A program made the translations under genes and the position numbers. From Acholeplasma sp. (lineage in GTDB: Bacteria > Bacillota_I > Bacilli_A > ML615J-28 > CAG-698): 32,009 nt of DNA. The stretch lies in contig DUOW01000020.1 of assembly GCA_012838635.1 (NCBI GenBank), positions 1 through 32,009 on the forward strand, given 5' to 3'. Shown here one piece after another: positions 1 through 7,863 of this stretch. Under the pieces are notes generated by a model. It had not been told where the DNA came from. It saw nothing but the letters and a program-made list of their open reading frames with translations, and ran no database searches. Position 1 is the first letter of the stretch. Every line of letters begins with the position of its first letter.

Positions 1-47
1 AACTGGCCAATTTTTTCTTCTAAAGTTAATTCATGTAATTTTTTCAT
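1..47 (-). CDS. nagZ: Second GH3 beta-N-acetylglucosaminidase (NagZ-like), first 15 codons only
   Basis: A new reading frame opens at an ATG at 47 and leaves the window after 15 codons (MKKLHELTLEEKIGQ). This matches the usual start of GH3/NagZ proteins and resembles the start of the complete GH3 gene at 9399 (MKLEDLSLKQKVGQM). A clear Shine-Dalgarno, AAGGAG, overlaps the TAA stop of namZ, giving TAAGGAG eight bases before the ATG, so the two genes are translationally linked. A namZ-nagZ pair is also known from the Bacillus subtilis murein-recycling cluster (ybbC-ybbD), which supports the call. Only the N-terminus is visible, so catalytic residues cannot be checked. Confidence 0.72.
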   Translation of the reverse strand, partial: MKKLHELTLEEKIGQ

Positions 48-58
48 TAATTTTCTCC

Positions 59-1201
59 TTAATAAATTAAATATTTACTTCTAATCTCACCAAACTTTTT
101 AGTATCTTCTTTAATCCAAGCAAGTTGCTCTTCTAAAGTAAGTAAATATTTAGATATCTTATCTGTCCCTGTATTTAAGTCTAGCATCGTTCTTCCACCT
201 TCACTATATGGTGGGTTAACTTTAAAGTCATTTGGATACAAGTTTCTAATTGTATCAAGCAAAATAAATCCTAATGATACTGACTTCAATTTCTTACGAT
301 CTAAAACGTGAATGTACACACCACCACATAATTGATCTTTATTTTTTGAATAAATCGGCGTAAAGTATTGCGGTCTAAAATAAACTCCTTCAATATTCAT
401 CCCGTTTAATTTATCGGCTAATTCTTTTGAGTTTATATAAGGTGCCCCAATTAACTCAAATGGAGTTGCAGTACCTCTTCCTTCACTCAAGTTAGTTCCT
501 TCAAAAATACAAGTTCCAGGATATAAAATACAACTATTAACTGTTGGTAAGTTAGGAGATGGATAAACATAAAGAATATCATATTCATCTAAATATTTAG
601 TGCGGTCATAATTATCCATCTTAATAACTTCTAAATCACAGCCAATTCCAAACTCTTCATTAAATAGATAAGCAAGCTCTCCGATCGTCATTCCATGTCG
701 TTGGATTGTTGGGTAGTAGCCAATAAAAGAACGATAATTGATATCTAAAATATTACCTTCATAATCTGATGCATTAATTGGATTTGGGCGATCAAACACT
801 ACAAATTTCTTTCCTTCTTCTTTACACGCCATCATTGAATAAGCCATCGTATAAACATAAGTATAAAATCTAGCCCCAACATCTTGAATATCAATACATA
901 AAACATCAATCTCATCTAACATTTCTTTTGATGGTTTTCTTGTATCTCCATATAACGAATAAACTGTAATACCAGTTTCCTCATCTACATAAGTCCCTAA
1001 ATTAATCCCAGCTTGTAGGTTTCCTCTTACCCCATGCTCAGGACTAAATAAAGCTACTAAATTTGTTTTCTCATTTAAAACATCAATTGTAGATTGATAT
1101 TTTGAATTAATACCAGTAGGGTTAGTAATTAAACCTACTCTCTTTCCTTTAAATAAATCTAAATGTTCATCGATACGATCAATTCCTAATTTTAATTTCA
1201 T
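59..1201 (-). CDS. namZ: Exo-beta-N-acetylmuramidase NamZ (DUF1343)
   Basis: A protein of 380 residues that covers the DUF1343 family end to end. Visible family blocks are VGLITNPTGIN, FSPEHGVRG, YSLYGDTRKPS, DIQDVGARFYTYVYTM, FDRPNPI, RHGMTIGELA and SEGRGTATPFELIGAPYI. In B. subtilis NamZ removes non-reducing MurNAc from peptidoglycan glycan chains, working with NagZ. No signal peptide is present, so a cytoplasmic role on imported fragments is inferred. I chose the ATG at 1201 because it follows AAGGAGGAGAAAGA and begins the conserved domain. The same frame is open further upstream, through a lipoprotein-like sequence (1202-1779) with no stop between, so an N-terminally extended form is formally possible. 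The TAA stop overlaps the Shine-Dalgarno of the next nagZ. Confidence 0.9.
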   Translation of the reverse strand: MKLKLGIDRIDEHLDLFKGKRVGLITNPTGINSKYQSTIDVLNEKTNLVALFSPEHGVRGNLQAGINLGTYVDEETGITVYSLYGDTRKPSKEMLDEIDVLCIDIQDVGARFYTYVYTMAYSMMACKEEGKKFVVFDRPNPINASDYEGNILDINYRSFIGYYPTIQRHGMTIGELAYLFNEEFGIGCDLEVIKMDNYDRTKYLDEYDILYVYPSPNLPTVNSCILYPGTCIFEGTNLSEGRGTATPFELIGAPYINSKELADKLNGMNIEGVYFRPQYFTPIYSKNKDQLCGGVYIHVLDRKKLKSVSLGFILLDTIRNLYPNDFKVNPPYSEGGRTMLDLNTGTDKISKYLLTLEEQLAWIKEDTKKFGEIRSKYLIY

Positions 1202-1779
1202 TCTTTCTCCTCCTTGTTCCTTAGCTTGTGCAGATAGTGTAAGATATGTTTGTTTAATATCTGCTTTAAGTTTATCTTTAAACTCTTCAGAAATAGTTTC
1301 GTAAATAAGATCTAGTGCTGCTAATGCTTCTTTATTTGCTTCATCATTTAATGCTAATACTGCAGCTTCAAATTCTAAATTTTTAATGTGCTTATCAATT
1401 GTATCTTTTGCTTCATTAATTCCATTAGGAATTTTACTAGCCACATCTTTACTTAAATTATTGATTTTCCCTTTTAACTGATTTAAAGTAGCTAAAGATG
1501 CACTATCATAGTTAATATTTAATTCACCTAAGAATTTCAAACTATTAAGTTTAACTTTGGCTTCTACTAAAACAGCAAAGTTTGCAACTTTCTCTTGATC
1601 TTCTTCACTTAAAGCATTAAATTTTTCTTCAATCTCTTCAATTAATGCTTCATCTTCTAGAGTAACTTCACCAATATCATTAATTAAGTTCTCTACAGCT
1701 TTAAATGCCTCTTCCTTCTTACAACCAACTAAGGTTACAAAAAGGAAAAAACTAAAATAAATTTCAACGCTTTTTTCAT
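1202..1779 (-). pseudogene. Frameshifted small lipoprotein gene, reading into namZ
   Basis: An ATG at 1779 follows GAGGTGG and starts a lipoprotein signal peptide (MKKALKFILVF), but this frame stops after 14 codons. The adjacent frame carries the rest of the signal and a lipobox (FLFVTLVGC, then KKEEAF). One extra T in the T6-CC-T5 tract (1739-1751) would join them, and 578+1 bases gives exactly 193 codons. The mature part is charged and helical (VTLEDEALIEEIEEKFNALSEED and onward), resembling alpha-helical repeats of Bacillota surface proteins. Its function is unknown. The frame has no stop before the namZ ATG; the codon where one would be expected is CAA inside the Shine-Dalgarno (GAA CAA GGA GGA). 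A TTG at 1540 could start a soluble 493-residue fusion, but no good ribosome site precedes it. A sequencing error in the homopolymer is the main alternative. Confidence 0.7.
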
Positions 1780-1898
1780 AATTCCACCTCTAATAACTTC
1801 TTACTTTTGGTTTGATGTTTATATGTTTTGGTTTATCTTGATAGCTAGCCTTTTCTTCATGGCTAACTATTTTATCTCTTAATGAATGTTTGATTACA

Positions 1899-1955
1899 TT
1901 TCCTTCAAATAAAGCTAAATGTTAACAATACGATCAATTCCTAATTTTAATTTCG
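1899..1955 (-). pseudogene. Decayed copy of the namZ 5' end
   Basis: About 57 bases repeat the start of the intact namZ (about 1149-1205). A 27-base stretch is identical, and the rest differs by a few substitutions and one deleted base. The start codon has become ACG and the deletion breaks the frame, so it cannot encode NamZ. It lies directly at the 3' end of the DUF624 gene, whose last codons and TAA stop fall inside it. The arrangement suggests that a namZ copy once followed the DUF624 gene directly and was lost, leaving this scar. Confidence 0.78.
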
Positions 1956-2753
1956 TTCTTCTTCCTTTTCCTTTTCTAATTCGTATTTATCGAAATCCTG
2001 AAAATCATCAGGATTTTTTGTTAGGTAAACATACTTACCTTTTGTCATCTTAAAATATAAAAACTGTGGCAAAGTAATTCCAAATAAACTAAAAATGGAA
2101 ATAAACAATAATGCCCAACTAGAACTTATCATCCCTAAAGTAAATGTTAATAGTGGCAACAAGAAAAAGAATATTCCTGTAATTAATGTTGGGAAGAATA
2201 GCTTAAACAGCATATAAAAACTTGCTTTAATATAATTCCACTTCGACATTTGAAAATAACTATAAACTGGCCAAAATGCTATGACAGCTTGTGTTAAGAA
2301 AAAGAGTAATATCCAATCTAGCCAATAACCTACAGTATAAACTATCCCCACAAAATCATAAACAAAATCTTGATGATTTAAAATGAGACTATAAATAATT
2401 AATGATCCTAATAAAAATGCATATACTATTAAAATAAGCAATTCTATTAGCCACACCTCTTTAAAACAATACCAAAGATTAGAAAAGTAAGTTTTATATA
2501 AACCGCTTCTTCGGTACCCGCTTAAATCTTTAATCGTTTTAAAGCTTGCAAGTGAAGTATTAATAAAGCCCAAAAGTGTAAACAGAATCGCTAGGTAAAA
2601 ATGAACAACTTTTTCAAAAGAAATAAACAACAACCAGAAAACAATGCTGAATAAAGCAGTAAGCAAAAGATTCATTAAATTGATTACAATTAAGCGATAT
2701 GTCCATTCAAAAAAGGTAAATACTTTACTATTGGCATACTTTTCTACATCCAT
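1947..2753 (-). CDS. DUF624 (YesL-like) integral membrane protein
   Basis: A 268-residue protein with about six hydrophobic segments and the family layout of DUF624/YesL: an N-terminal block (FFEWTYRLIVINLMNLL), a central loop carrying SGYRRSGLYKTYFSNL, and a short charged tail. YesL-type proteins are usually encoded beside CUT1 sugar transporters and glycoside hydrolases, but their function is not established. The ATG at 2753 follows AAGGAGTAAATT and is a short distance from an extended -10 promoter, so it is the first gene of the unit leading to namZ. Its last codons (GAAGAAGAACGAAATTAA) overlap the decayed namZ fragment, so the present C-terminus may have been changed by that rearrangement. 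Confidence 0.82.
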   Translation of the reverse strand: MDVEKYANSKVFTFFEWTYRLIVINLMNLLLTALFSIVFWLLFISFEKVVHFYLAILFTLLGFINTSLASFKTIKDLSGYRRSGLYKTYFSNLWYCFKEVWLIELLILIVYAFLLGSLIIYSLILNHQDFVYDFVGIVYTVGYWLDWILLFFLTQAVIAFWPVYSYFQMSKWNYIKASFYMLFKLFFPTLITGIFFFLLPLLTFTLGMISSSWALLFISIFSLFGITLPQFLYFKMTKGKYVYLTKNPDDFQDFDKYELEKEKEEERN

Positions 2754-2776
2754 AATTTACTCCTTAAACATATCAT

Positions 2777-2805
2777 ATTATATCATATTTATAGCAAAAT
2801 AACAA
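2777..2805 (-). promoter_or_regulatory. SigA-type promoter with extended -10, for DUF624-namZ
   Basis: Read on the minus strand, TTGTTA and TATAAT are separated by 17 bases, and the -10 is extended (TGATATAAT). It sits just past the terminator of the preceding gene and about 25 bases before the DUF624 start codon, so the leader should be very short. Confidence 0.7.
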
Positions 2806-2812
2806 TATAAGC

Positions 2813-2852
2813 AAATAAAAAAACCACACAAGTTTAACTTGTGTGGTTTGGT
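2813..2852 (-). terminator. Rho-independent terminator after the Big2 binding-protein gene
   Basis: A perfect 12-bp stem (AAACCACACAAG at 2821-2832 with CTTGTGTGGTTT at 2838-2849) and a 5-base loop. On the minus strand the stem is followed by a run of U (A-run at 2817-2823 on the plus strand). It lies 19 bases past the stop codon. The flanking A and T runs could also let it work from the other strand. Confidence 0.9.
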
Positions 2853-2867
2853 TTTATATTTTTAATT

Positions 2868-5800
2868 CTAACCGAATTGAGCGATAACCTTTTGTTCCAT
2901 TGCAGGTAGACATTCTGCTACAACAGCTGAATAGTCTGCTCCTTGACGGATAGCTTCTTCTGCTGGTCTTGCAGCTGATGGATCACCCCAAATTCCGATT
3001 ACTTCTTCATATGGGTCATACATTACTTTACGTTTGTCATAGAATAGAACACATTCAATTGAATATGGATCATCTAGTCTAACACTTGCGTTTTGACGTC
3101 TTACGTCTTTTTCAGTTTCTCCAACTAATAATCCAGCTTCTTTTTGTTTTGTTTCTGTTAATCTAAACATATCATTTAGAGCACGGTAAATACCTTTGTA
3201 TGCTAATTCATCATCTGTTAAGCCATTAAGTTCATGCTTATGTGTCATATGATTAACCATTGAATAAATTGAACCACCTTTACTAATAACCTTAGTTTGT
3301 TCATTACTCATACTGTCTGGATAAGGGAATGGAACGTATCCATATCTTGTACCAGTTGGATCTCCAGGTGACCACATATCTTCTCCCCAACGGTTGTCAG
3401 TTTTTGTAAACCACATTTCTCCGCCGTCCATAATTGCTTTTTGTGTTCTGAATGCTTCAGTTTGACCATCATATCCTGGAACTGTGTCCCATGCTTGATG
3501 GTTCATATAGATTTTCTTAAGTAAGTTAACAATAGTTCTTTGAATAGGTCCATCAAGGTTAAGTGATGCACTTGCAGTGTCTACCATCTTAATACCTGTA
3601 GCATTAATCATACCTGCCCAGTAAAAGAATGGTCTACCAGCAATAGCATAGTATTTTTCATCTTCAGTACTCTTTTGACCGATTGCAACTTGAGCATCTA
3701 ATACCCATTGTTCAAAATCGCTATAATGCCAACGATCACTCATAAACATTTGGGCAGGGTTTTCTACTCCTACTTCTTCAAGTAAGTTAACGTTGTAGAA
3801 TAAACCACGGTCGATATAGTTAGCTCCATAATTAGAAGGACTCATAGCGAATAAGTCTCCTTTATATGTAGCAGCTTCTCTATCTGCAGGGCCCATACTA
3901 TTTTCGCCATAGCGAAGATATAAATCTTGTACTGGATATAGAGCCTTACTTGCAGAGAATTGATTTAACCATGTCGTAGTTATGATATAGTAGTCGGCAC
4001 CACCTTTTGTATTGTTCGCATTATTATTAATCCATTGAACTCTCGCTGGTCCCCAAGGAGCTTCATCTGGATAAGCTTCTACGCTAATTGTACAGTTATA
4101 AGCTGCTTCAACTTCACGCCATGCTGCTTGTTTAGCTGTCTTATCAGCACCAGCATATTGTTCTAAGAACGGATCTTGGTCAAACAATGCATGACCAGCG
4201 TTCATAATTGTAATATTGTATCCATTTAAGTTAATTGGTGCTTCTGGCACTGGTTTCTTCTCAGCTTTAATTTGATATCTTTGAGTAATTGCATATGTTC
4301 CTGGATTTTTAATACTTGGTGCACGAGCAATGATATAGAATGTTTTACCAATACCTGCTTCATGAACAGTTACTAAACCATTTTCATCAACAGTTGCATA
4401 ACTATCATTTTGTGATGACCAATGAACAACTTGATCAGCACCAGCTGGGCCAACATCTGCTGTAAATTGATAAGATTCTCCAACATAAACATTTGGAAAA
4501 CCATTAATAGTAACACTTGTTGGTTCAGGTGTTATGATAACAATTTCTTCTTTTTCTTTGATTGTAATATCAATTGTTGCTGTTAAACCTTCAACATATG
4601 TAGATGTAGCAGTAATAGTTACAACTGTTCCTACATCTTCAGCAATTGCGTTACAAATAACAGTGCCATCATCACGAACTGTTAATAATGGACTAGCTGA
4701 TGACCAAGTAACAGCACTAAATGAGAAAGCAGGTTTACTTGAAGCAGATAACTTAAGAGCTCCACCAACTTCAATTCTTGGATCATCATTTGGTGCATTA
4801 ATTGTTAATTCAGTTGGCATTGGTCTTTCGATCAATGTTAATTCAAATGAATCTGATTCTTCACCAACTGTAGCAGTAATTCTTAATCTTCCTTGCTTTA
4901 ACACATTGATTTTTAATCTTCCTCTATTTACACCAGTTTTGCTTGTTCCATCAACAGCAGGAACGAAAGTTAATACTTCAGCAATATCTGCTTCTGGAAT
5001 AGTTTCTTCGTTTGCTTCATAGTTTTGTCCAAGAAGAACTGGGTTTTCAGGATCTGTAATATCTTCAACTTTATAGATTACATCTTTAGTTTCTGGATCT
5101 ACTTTATTAGTTTTGTAACTTCCTGAATAGTCAACAGCAATTTCTTCCCTCTTAACTGAGTATCCTGGTTCAGAAATAAATAATGGTAATACTGACTCAT
5201 CTTTAACTTCAAATGTTACGCTTAAGTCCGCAACTTGAACACCACTTGCATCCGATACAACAGCAATAATTGTTGCAATACCTGCTGTTAACGCTTCTAC
5301 ATTAGCAGTTTCATCATCTTCACTTGCTGTTAATGAGATAACTTCAGTATCTTGAGTCTTCCAAGAAACTTTTTCACCTTCTCTTAAATTTGCTACACTT
5401 ACTGTAAATTCTCTACCAATAAAGATGTATGCATTTTCTTCTGGAATTACTTCAGGAACGCCTGCAATTGCACGTTCACCTAATTCTGCTGCTGTAACTG
5501 TAATTGTAACAGTTTTAGTAAGATCTCCAGATGTAATTGTAATTACTGCTGTTCCTTCTGCGTGAGCTGTTACGACACCACTATTGTCTACTGTAGCGAT
5601 ATCATCATTATTTGATGTATATGCTAATGTAGCTTGTTGGACAGCACCGTTTTGATCTTTAACTTGTGCTCCCAATGAATATGTGTTTCCAATAACAACT
5701 GTTGCTGCATCTTTTAGAACGTGAATTGATAAAACTACTTCCACATCTGGCTTTGGTACTACAGTGATAGTTAATGCTGCCTGTTTTTCTCCTGCTTTAG

Positions 5801-6080
5801 CGGTAATAACAGCTGTTCCTTCAGCAACTGCTGATACTAAACCACTTGCACTAACAGTAGCAACTGCTTTATTATCACTGTCGTAAGTCACTTTTTTATC
5901 AGTGGCATTGTCGGGCTTTACAGTAGGATTAATTTGATAAGTTTGTCCTACTTGTAATTCTTCTGCGCTTGATTCTAGTTCTACTGATGTAACTTTCACA
6001 ACTTCGTCGCCATTACAGCTACATCCAAATAGTAGTAAACTCAAACCAAACACTAAAAGCAATGATAACCATTTTTTCAT
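2868..6080 (-). CDS. Multi-domain lipoprotein: Big2 Ig-like repeats plus C-terminal sugar-binding (ABC) domain
   Basis: A 1070-residue secreted lipoprotein. The signal peptide ends in a lipobox (LLFGC, Cys20). About five or six Ig-like domains follow. Big2-type units are clear at about 28-108 and 114-196, more divergent at 205-415, and clear again at about 423-508 and 518-610 (pattern VGQTYQ, then ATVSASGLVSAVAEGTAVIT). Residues from about 625 to the end look like an extracellular solute-binding domain of the CUT1 class (WFTKTDNRWGEDMW, GYVPFPYPDS). The likely role is to hold a sugar-binding domain away from the membrane and feed one of the nearby permease pairs. The ATG follows AAGGAGGAAAAATC. 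It has its own strong promoter and its own terminator. The fold of the middle domains is uncertain. Confidence 0.82.
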   Translation of the reverse strand: MKKWLSLLLVFGLSLLLFGCSCNGDEVVKVTSVELESSAEELQVGQTYQINPTVKPDNATDKKVTYDSDNKAVATVSASGLVSAVAEGTAVITAKAGEKQAALTITVVPKPDVEVVLSIHVLKDAATVVIGNTYSLGAQVKDQNGAVQQATLAYTSNNDDIATVDNSGVVTAHAEGTAVITITSGDLTKTVTITVTAAELGERAIAGVPEVIPEENAYIFIGREFTVSVANLREGEKVSWKTQDTEVISLTASEDDETANVEALTAGIATIIAVVSDASGVQVADLSVTFEVKDESVLPLFISEPGYSVKREEIAVDYSGSYKTNKVDPETKDVIYKVEDITDPENPVLLGQNYEANEETIPEADIAEVLTFVPAVDGTSKTGVNRGRLKINVLKQGRLRITATVGEESDSFELTLIERPMPTELTINAPNDDPRIEVGGALKLSASSKPAFSFSAVTWSSASPLLTVRDDGTVICNAIAEDVGTVVTITATSTYVEGLTATIDITIKEKEEIVIITPEPTSVTINGFPNVYVGESYQFTADVGPAGADQVVHWSSQNDSYATVDENGLVTVHEAGIGKTFYIIARAPSIKNPGTYAITQRYQIKAEKKPVPEAPINLNGYNITIMNAGHALFDQDPFLEQYAGADKTAKQAAWREVEAAYNCTISVEAYPDEAPWGPARVQWINNNANNTKGGADYYIITTTWLNQFSASKALYPVQDLYLRYGENSMGPADREAATYKGDLFAMSPSNYGANYIDRGLFYNVNLLEEVGVENPAQMFMSDRWHYSDFEQWVLDAQVAIGQKSTEDEKYYAIAGRPFFYWAGMINATGIKMVDTASASLNLDGPIQRTIVNLLKKIYMNHQAWDTVPGYDGQTEAFRTQKAIMDGGEMWFTKTDNRWGEDMWSPGDPTGTRYGYVPFPYPDSMSNEQTKVISKGGSIYSMVNHMTHKHELNGLTDDELAYKGIYRALNDMFRLTETKQKEAGLLVGETEKDVRRQNASVRLDDPYSIECVLFYDKRKVMYDPYEEVIGIWGDPSAARPAEEAIRQGADYSAVVAECLPAMEQKVIAQFG

Positions 6081-6129
6081 GATTTTTCCTCCTTGTTTGA
6101 TTTGCTTTAAGTCCTAAGACCTCATATTT

Positions 6130-6158
6130 ATTATACTAAATAATACCTAAAATATCAA
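6130..6158 (-). promoter_or_regulatory. SigA promoter for the Big2 binding-protein gene
   Basis: On the minus strand TTGATA and a perfect TATAAT are 17 bases apart, about 50 bases before the ATG at 6080. This is one of the two best promoter matches in the window. Confidence 0.85.
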
Positions 6159-6164
6159 GAGTTT

Positions 6165-6182
6165 TTTGAAAACGATATCTGT
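6165..6182. promoter_or_regulatory. cre-like / LacI-family operator candidate
   Basis: TTTGAAAACGATATCTGT matches the CcpA cre consensus WWTGNAARCGNWWWCAWW at 16 of 18 positions. It lies just upstream of the -35 at 6153-6158, a position from which CcpA can activate, although another LacI-family protein could bind. The core AAAACGAT recurs in the promoter spacer of the GH20 operon (25356-25363). No regulator gene is in the window. Confidence 0.4.
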
Positions 6183-6184
6183 TT

Positions 6185-7141
6185 TTAAACCTTTTTCTCG
6201 TAGTTCGTATAACTCTTCCAAACCTCAAACCCTAAACGATTATAAACATCTAAAAGTCCTGTCCAATCAATTAAAAGCTCACTACAACCACGTTCATGTA
6301 AGTCTTTAATTGCAATTTTTAAAAGATTGCTACCAATTTTTTGTCTTCTATGATCTTTATCAACACCTAATGGTCCAAGGCCACCTAAGTTATTAAACTT
6401 TTGATACCAAGTAATATGATAAGGGAAAATTGGCACTTTTGTATCACTTAGTCTTACAAAACCAACAACTTGGTCTTTATCTAAACAAATAATATAATCC
6501 TTACCAAAGATTCCTTTTTCATAATAATCTTGGAATTCAAACTCCCATCTTCCCGGAAAACACTTTTCAAAAAAGGCTTTTGTAGCTTGATAATCTTTCT
6601 TCTCAAAATAGCGATACTGATAACTTTCCATATTCTCAAAGTTTTCAATTAAATCTTTTTGATAGTTGTAACATACCATATCATGAGTTGGTCCTAAATT
6701 AGTATAACCAATCTTTTCTAAAAAGACAGTTGTTAGGTGATTAAAATCAACTGGTACTCCAGGAAAGAAATTGTTAATATCTTTTCCAATCCAAAATCTC
6801 TTTTTCCCTAGTTTTTTAAAACCAGCTTCTACCTTTTCAAAAAGCGTTGTGGCAATCTTTTGCTTGCGATGTGTTCTCTTAACATAGAACAAACTAATAA
6901 AGCCGATATCATGATAAGCTTTTACCATATCATCCATAAACTCTTTTGCTATAATAAACCCTACAACTTTATCTTCATCTAATGCTACATAAGAATATTC
7001 TTTTAAAACATATTTATTTTCAGTAACATTTTGTTTAAAGATAAAATCAGATACAGGATACATTCCATGTAAATCATCATTCCATAATTCTTGAATTAAA
7101 TGATAATCTTTAAACTCTTTAAAGTTTTTATATTTAATCAT
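6185..7141 (-). CDS. Tandem GNAT-family N-acetyltransferase
   Basis: A 318-residue protein with two GNAT units. The first acetyl-CoA site is at about residues 108-124 (VKRTHRKQKIATTLFE), and the second, near 255-275, reads GVDKDHRRQKIGSNLLK. Its ATG overlaps the TGA of nagB (ATGA), and the ribosome site GGAG lies in the last nagB codons, so it is co-translated with nagB. The substrate is unknown. Its place after nagZ-nagB suggests an amino sugar, an amino acid or a peptide. A second two-domain GNAT gene is at 26693-27670 in the dipeptidase operon. No clear terminator follows. Confidence 0.85.
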   Translation of the reverse strand: MIKYKNFKEFKDYHLIQELWNDDLHGMYPVSDFIFKQNVTENKYVLKEYSYVALDEDKVVGFIIAKEFMDDMVKAYHDIGFISLFYVKRTHRKQKIATTLFEKVEAGFKKLGKKRFWIGKDINNFFPGVPVDFNHLTTVFLEKIGYTNLGPTHDMVCYNYQKDLIENFENMESYQYRYFEKKDYQATKAFFEKCFPGRWEFEFQDYYEKGIFGKDYIICLDKDQVVGFVRLSDTKVPIFPYHITWYQKFNNLGGLGPLGVDKDHRRQKIGSNLLKIAIKDLHERGCSELLIDWTGLLDVYNRLGFEVWKSYTNYEKKV

Positions 7142-7863
7142 TTATTATCTCCATAAGCAGCATCATCAATAATTACAGTAACATTTGGATGTTTGTGTAA
7201 AATGCTTGCTGGAAAATCTTCTGATACTTTTTTAGATAATAATTTATTAACAGCATCTTGTTTACCTTTGCCACTAATTACCATTAAAATTGCTTTAGCA
7301 TCCATAATATTTTTAATTCCCATTGTAATTGCATACTTAGGAACTTCATCAATTGATGCAAAGAATCTCTTATTATCTTCTCTTGTTTTTTCAGCTAACT
7401 TAACTACAAATGTTTCTTGAGAAAAGCTAGTTCCTGGTTCATTAAAACCGATATGGCCATTACCACCAATTCCTAACAACTGTAAATCAACTGGATTTTT
7501 CTTTAATAATTCATTGTATTTTTTACAGTTAGCTTCTAAGTCATCTCCCTCAGATGATGGTAAATGCGTATTTGCTTTCTTAATATCGATGTCTTTAAAG
7601 AAATTAGTATTCATATAAGAATAATAACTTTGTTCATGATTTTTATCTAGTTGACAATATTCATCTAGATTAAAGCTTTTAACATCTTTAAAAGAAATCT
7701 CTCCAGCTTTGTACATTTTAATTAAATTTTTATAAGTACCAAGCGGACTTGAACCTGTAGCTAAACCTAAATTAGCTTTAGGATTTTTCTTAACTACATC
7801 AGCAATAATTTCAGCTGCTTTCTTACTCATCTCATCGTAGTCTTTAACTCTAATAATTTTCAT
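7138..7863 (-). CDS. nagB: Glucosamine-6-phosphate deaminase, from internal start in the fused ORF
   Basis: A 241-residue protein that matches NagB from its first residue (MKIIRVKDYDEM). It converts glucosamine-6-phosphate to fructose-6-phosphate and ammonia in the cytoplasm. Visible signatures are LGLATGSSPLGTY (about 32-44), FNLDEY with Asp67, and GIGGNGHIGFNEPG with His137 and Glu142. An ideal ribosome site, AGAAGGAGGAAAT, precedes the ATG at 7863, so it can be made alone. The same frame is open upstream through the whole GH3 gene, so a fusion protein can also be made. The TGA stop overlaps the ATG of the GNAT gene. GlcNAc-6-P deacetylase (nagA) and a sugar kinase, needed to supply its substrate, are not in the window. 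Confidence 0.93.
   Translation of the reverse strand: MKIIRVKDYDEMSKKAAEIIADVVKKNPKANLGLATGSSPLGTYKNLIKMYKAGEISFKDVKSFNLDEYCQLDKNHEQSYYSYMNTNFFKDIDIKKANTHLPSSEGDDLEANCKKYNELLKKNPVDLQLLGIGGNGHIGFNEPGTSFSQETFVVKLAEKTREDNKRFFASIDEVPKYAITMGIKNIMDAKAILMVISGKGKQDAVNKLLSKKVSEDFPASILHKHPNVTVIIDDAAYGDNK

Noticed and set aside
1841-1870. Inverted repeat ATAGCTAGCC / GGCTAACTAT between the namZ scar and the lipoprotein gene
   Set aside because: A 10-base stem with one mismatch and a 10-base loop, with no U-tract on the minus strand. Not convincing as a terminator or regulatory hairpin.
4534-5022. 162-codon plus-strand frame opposite the Big2 lipoprotein gene
   Set aside because: It lies wholly antisense to a clear protein, has no good ribosome site and no recognisable family. 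The repetitive Thr/Val-rich coding opposite explains it.
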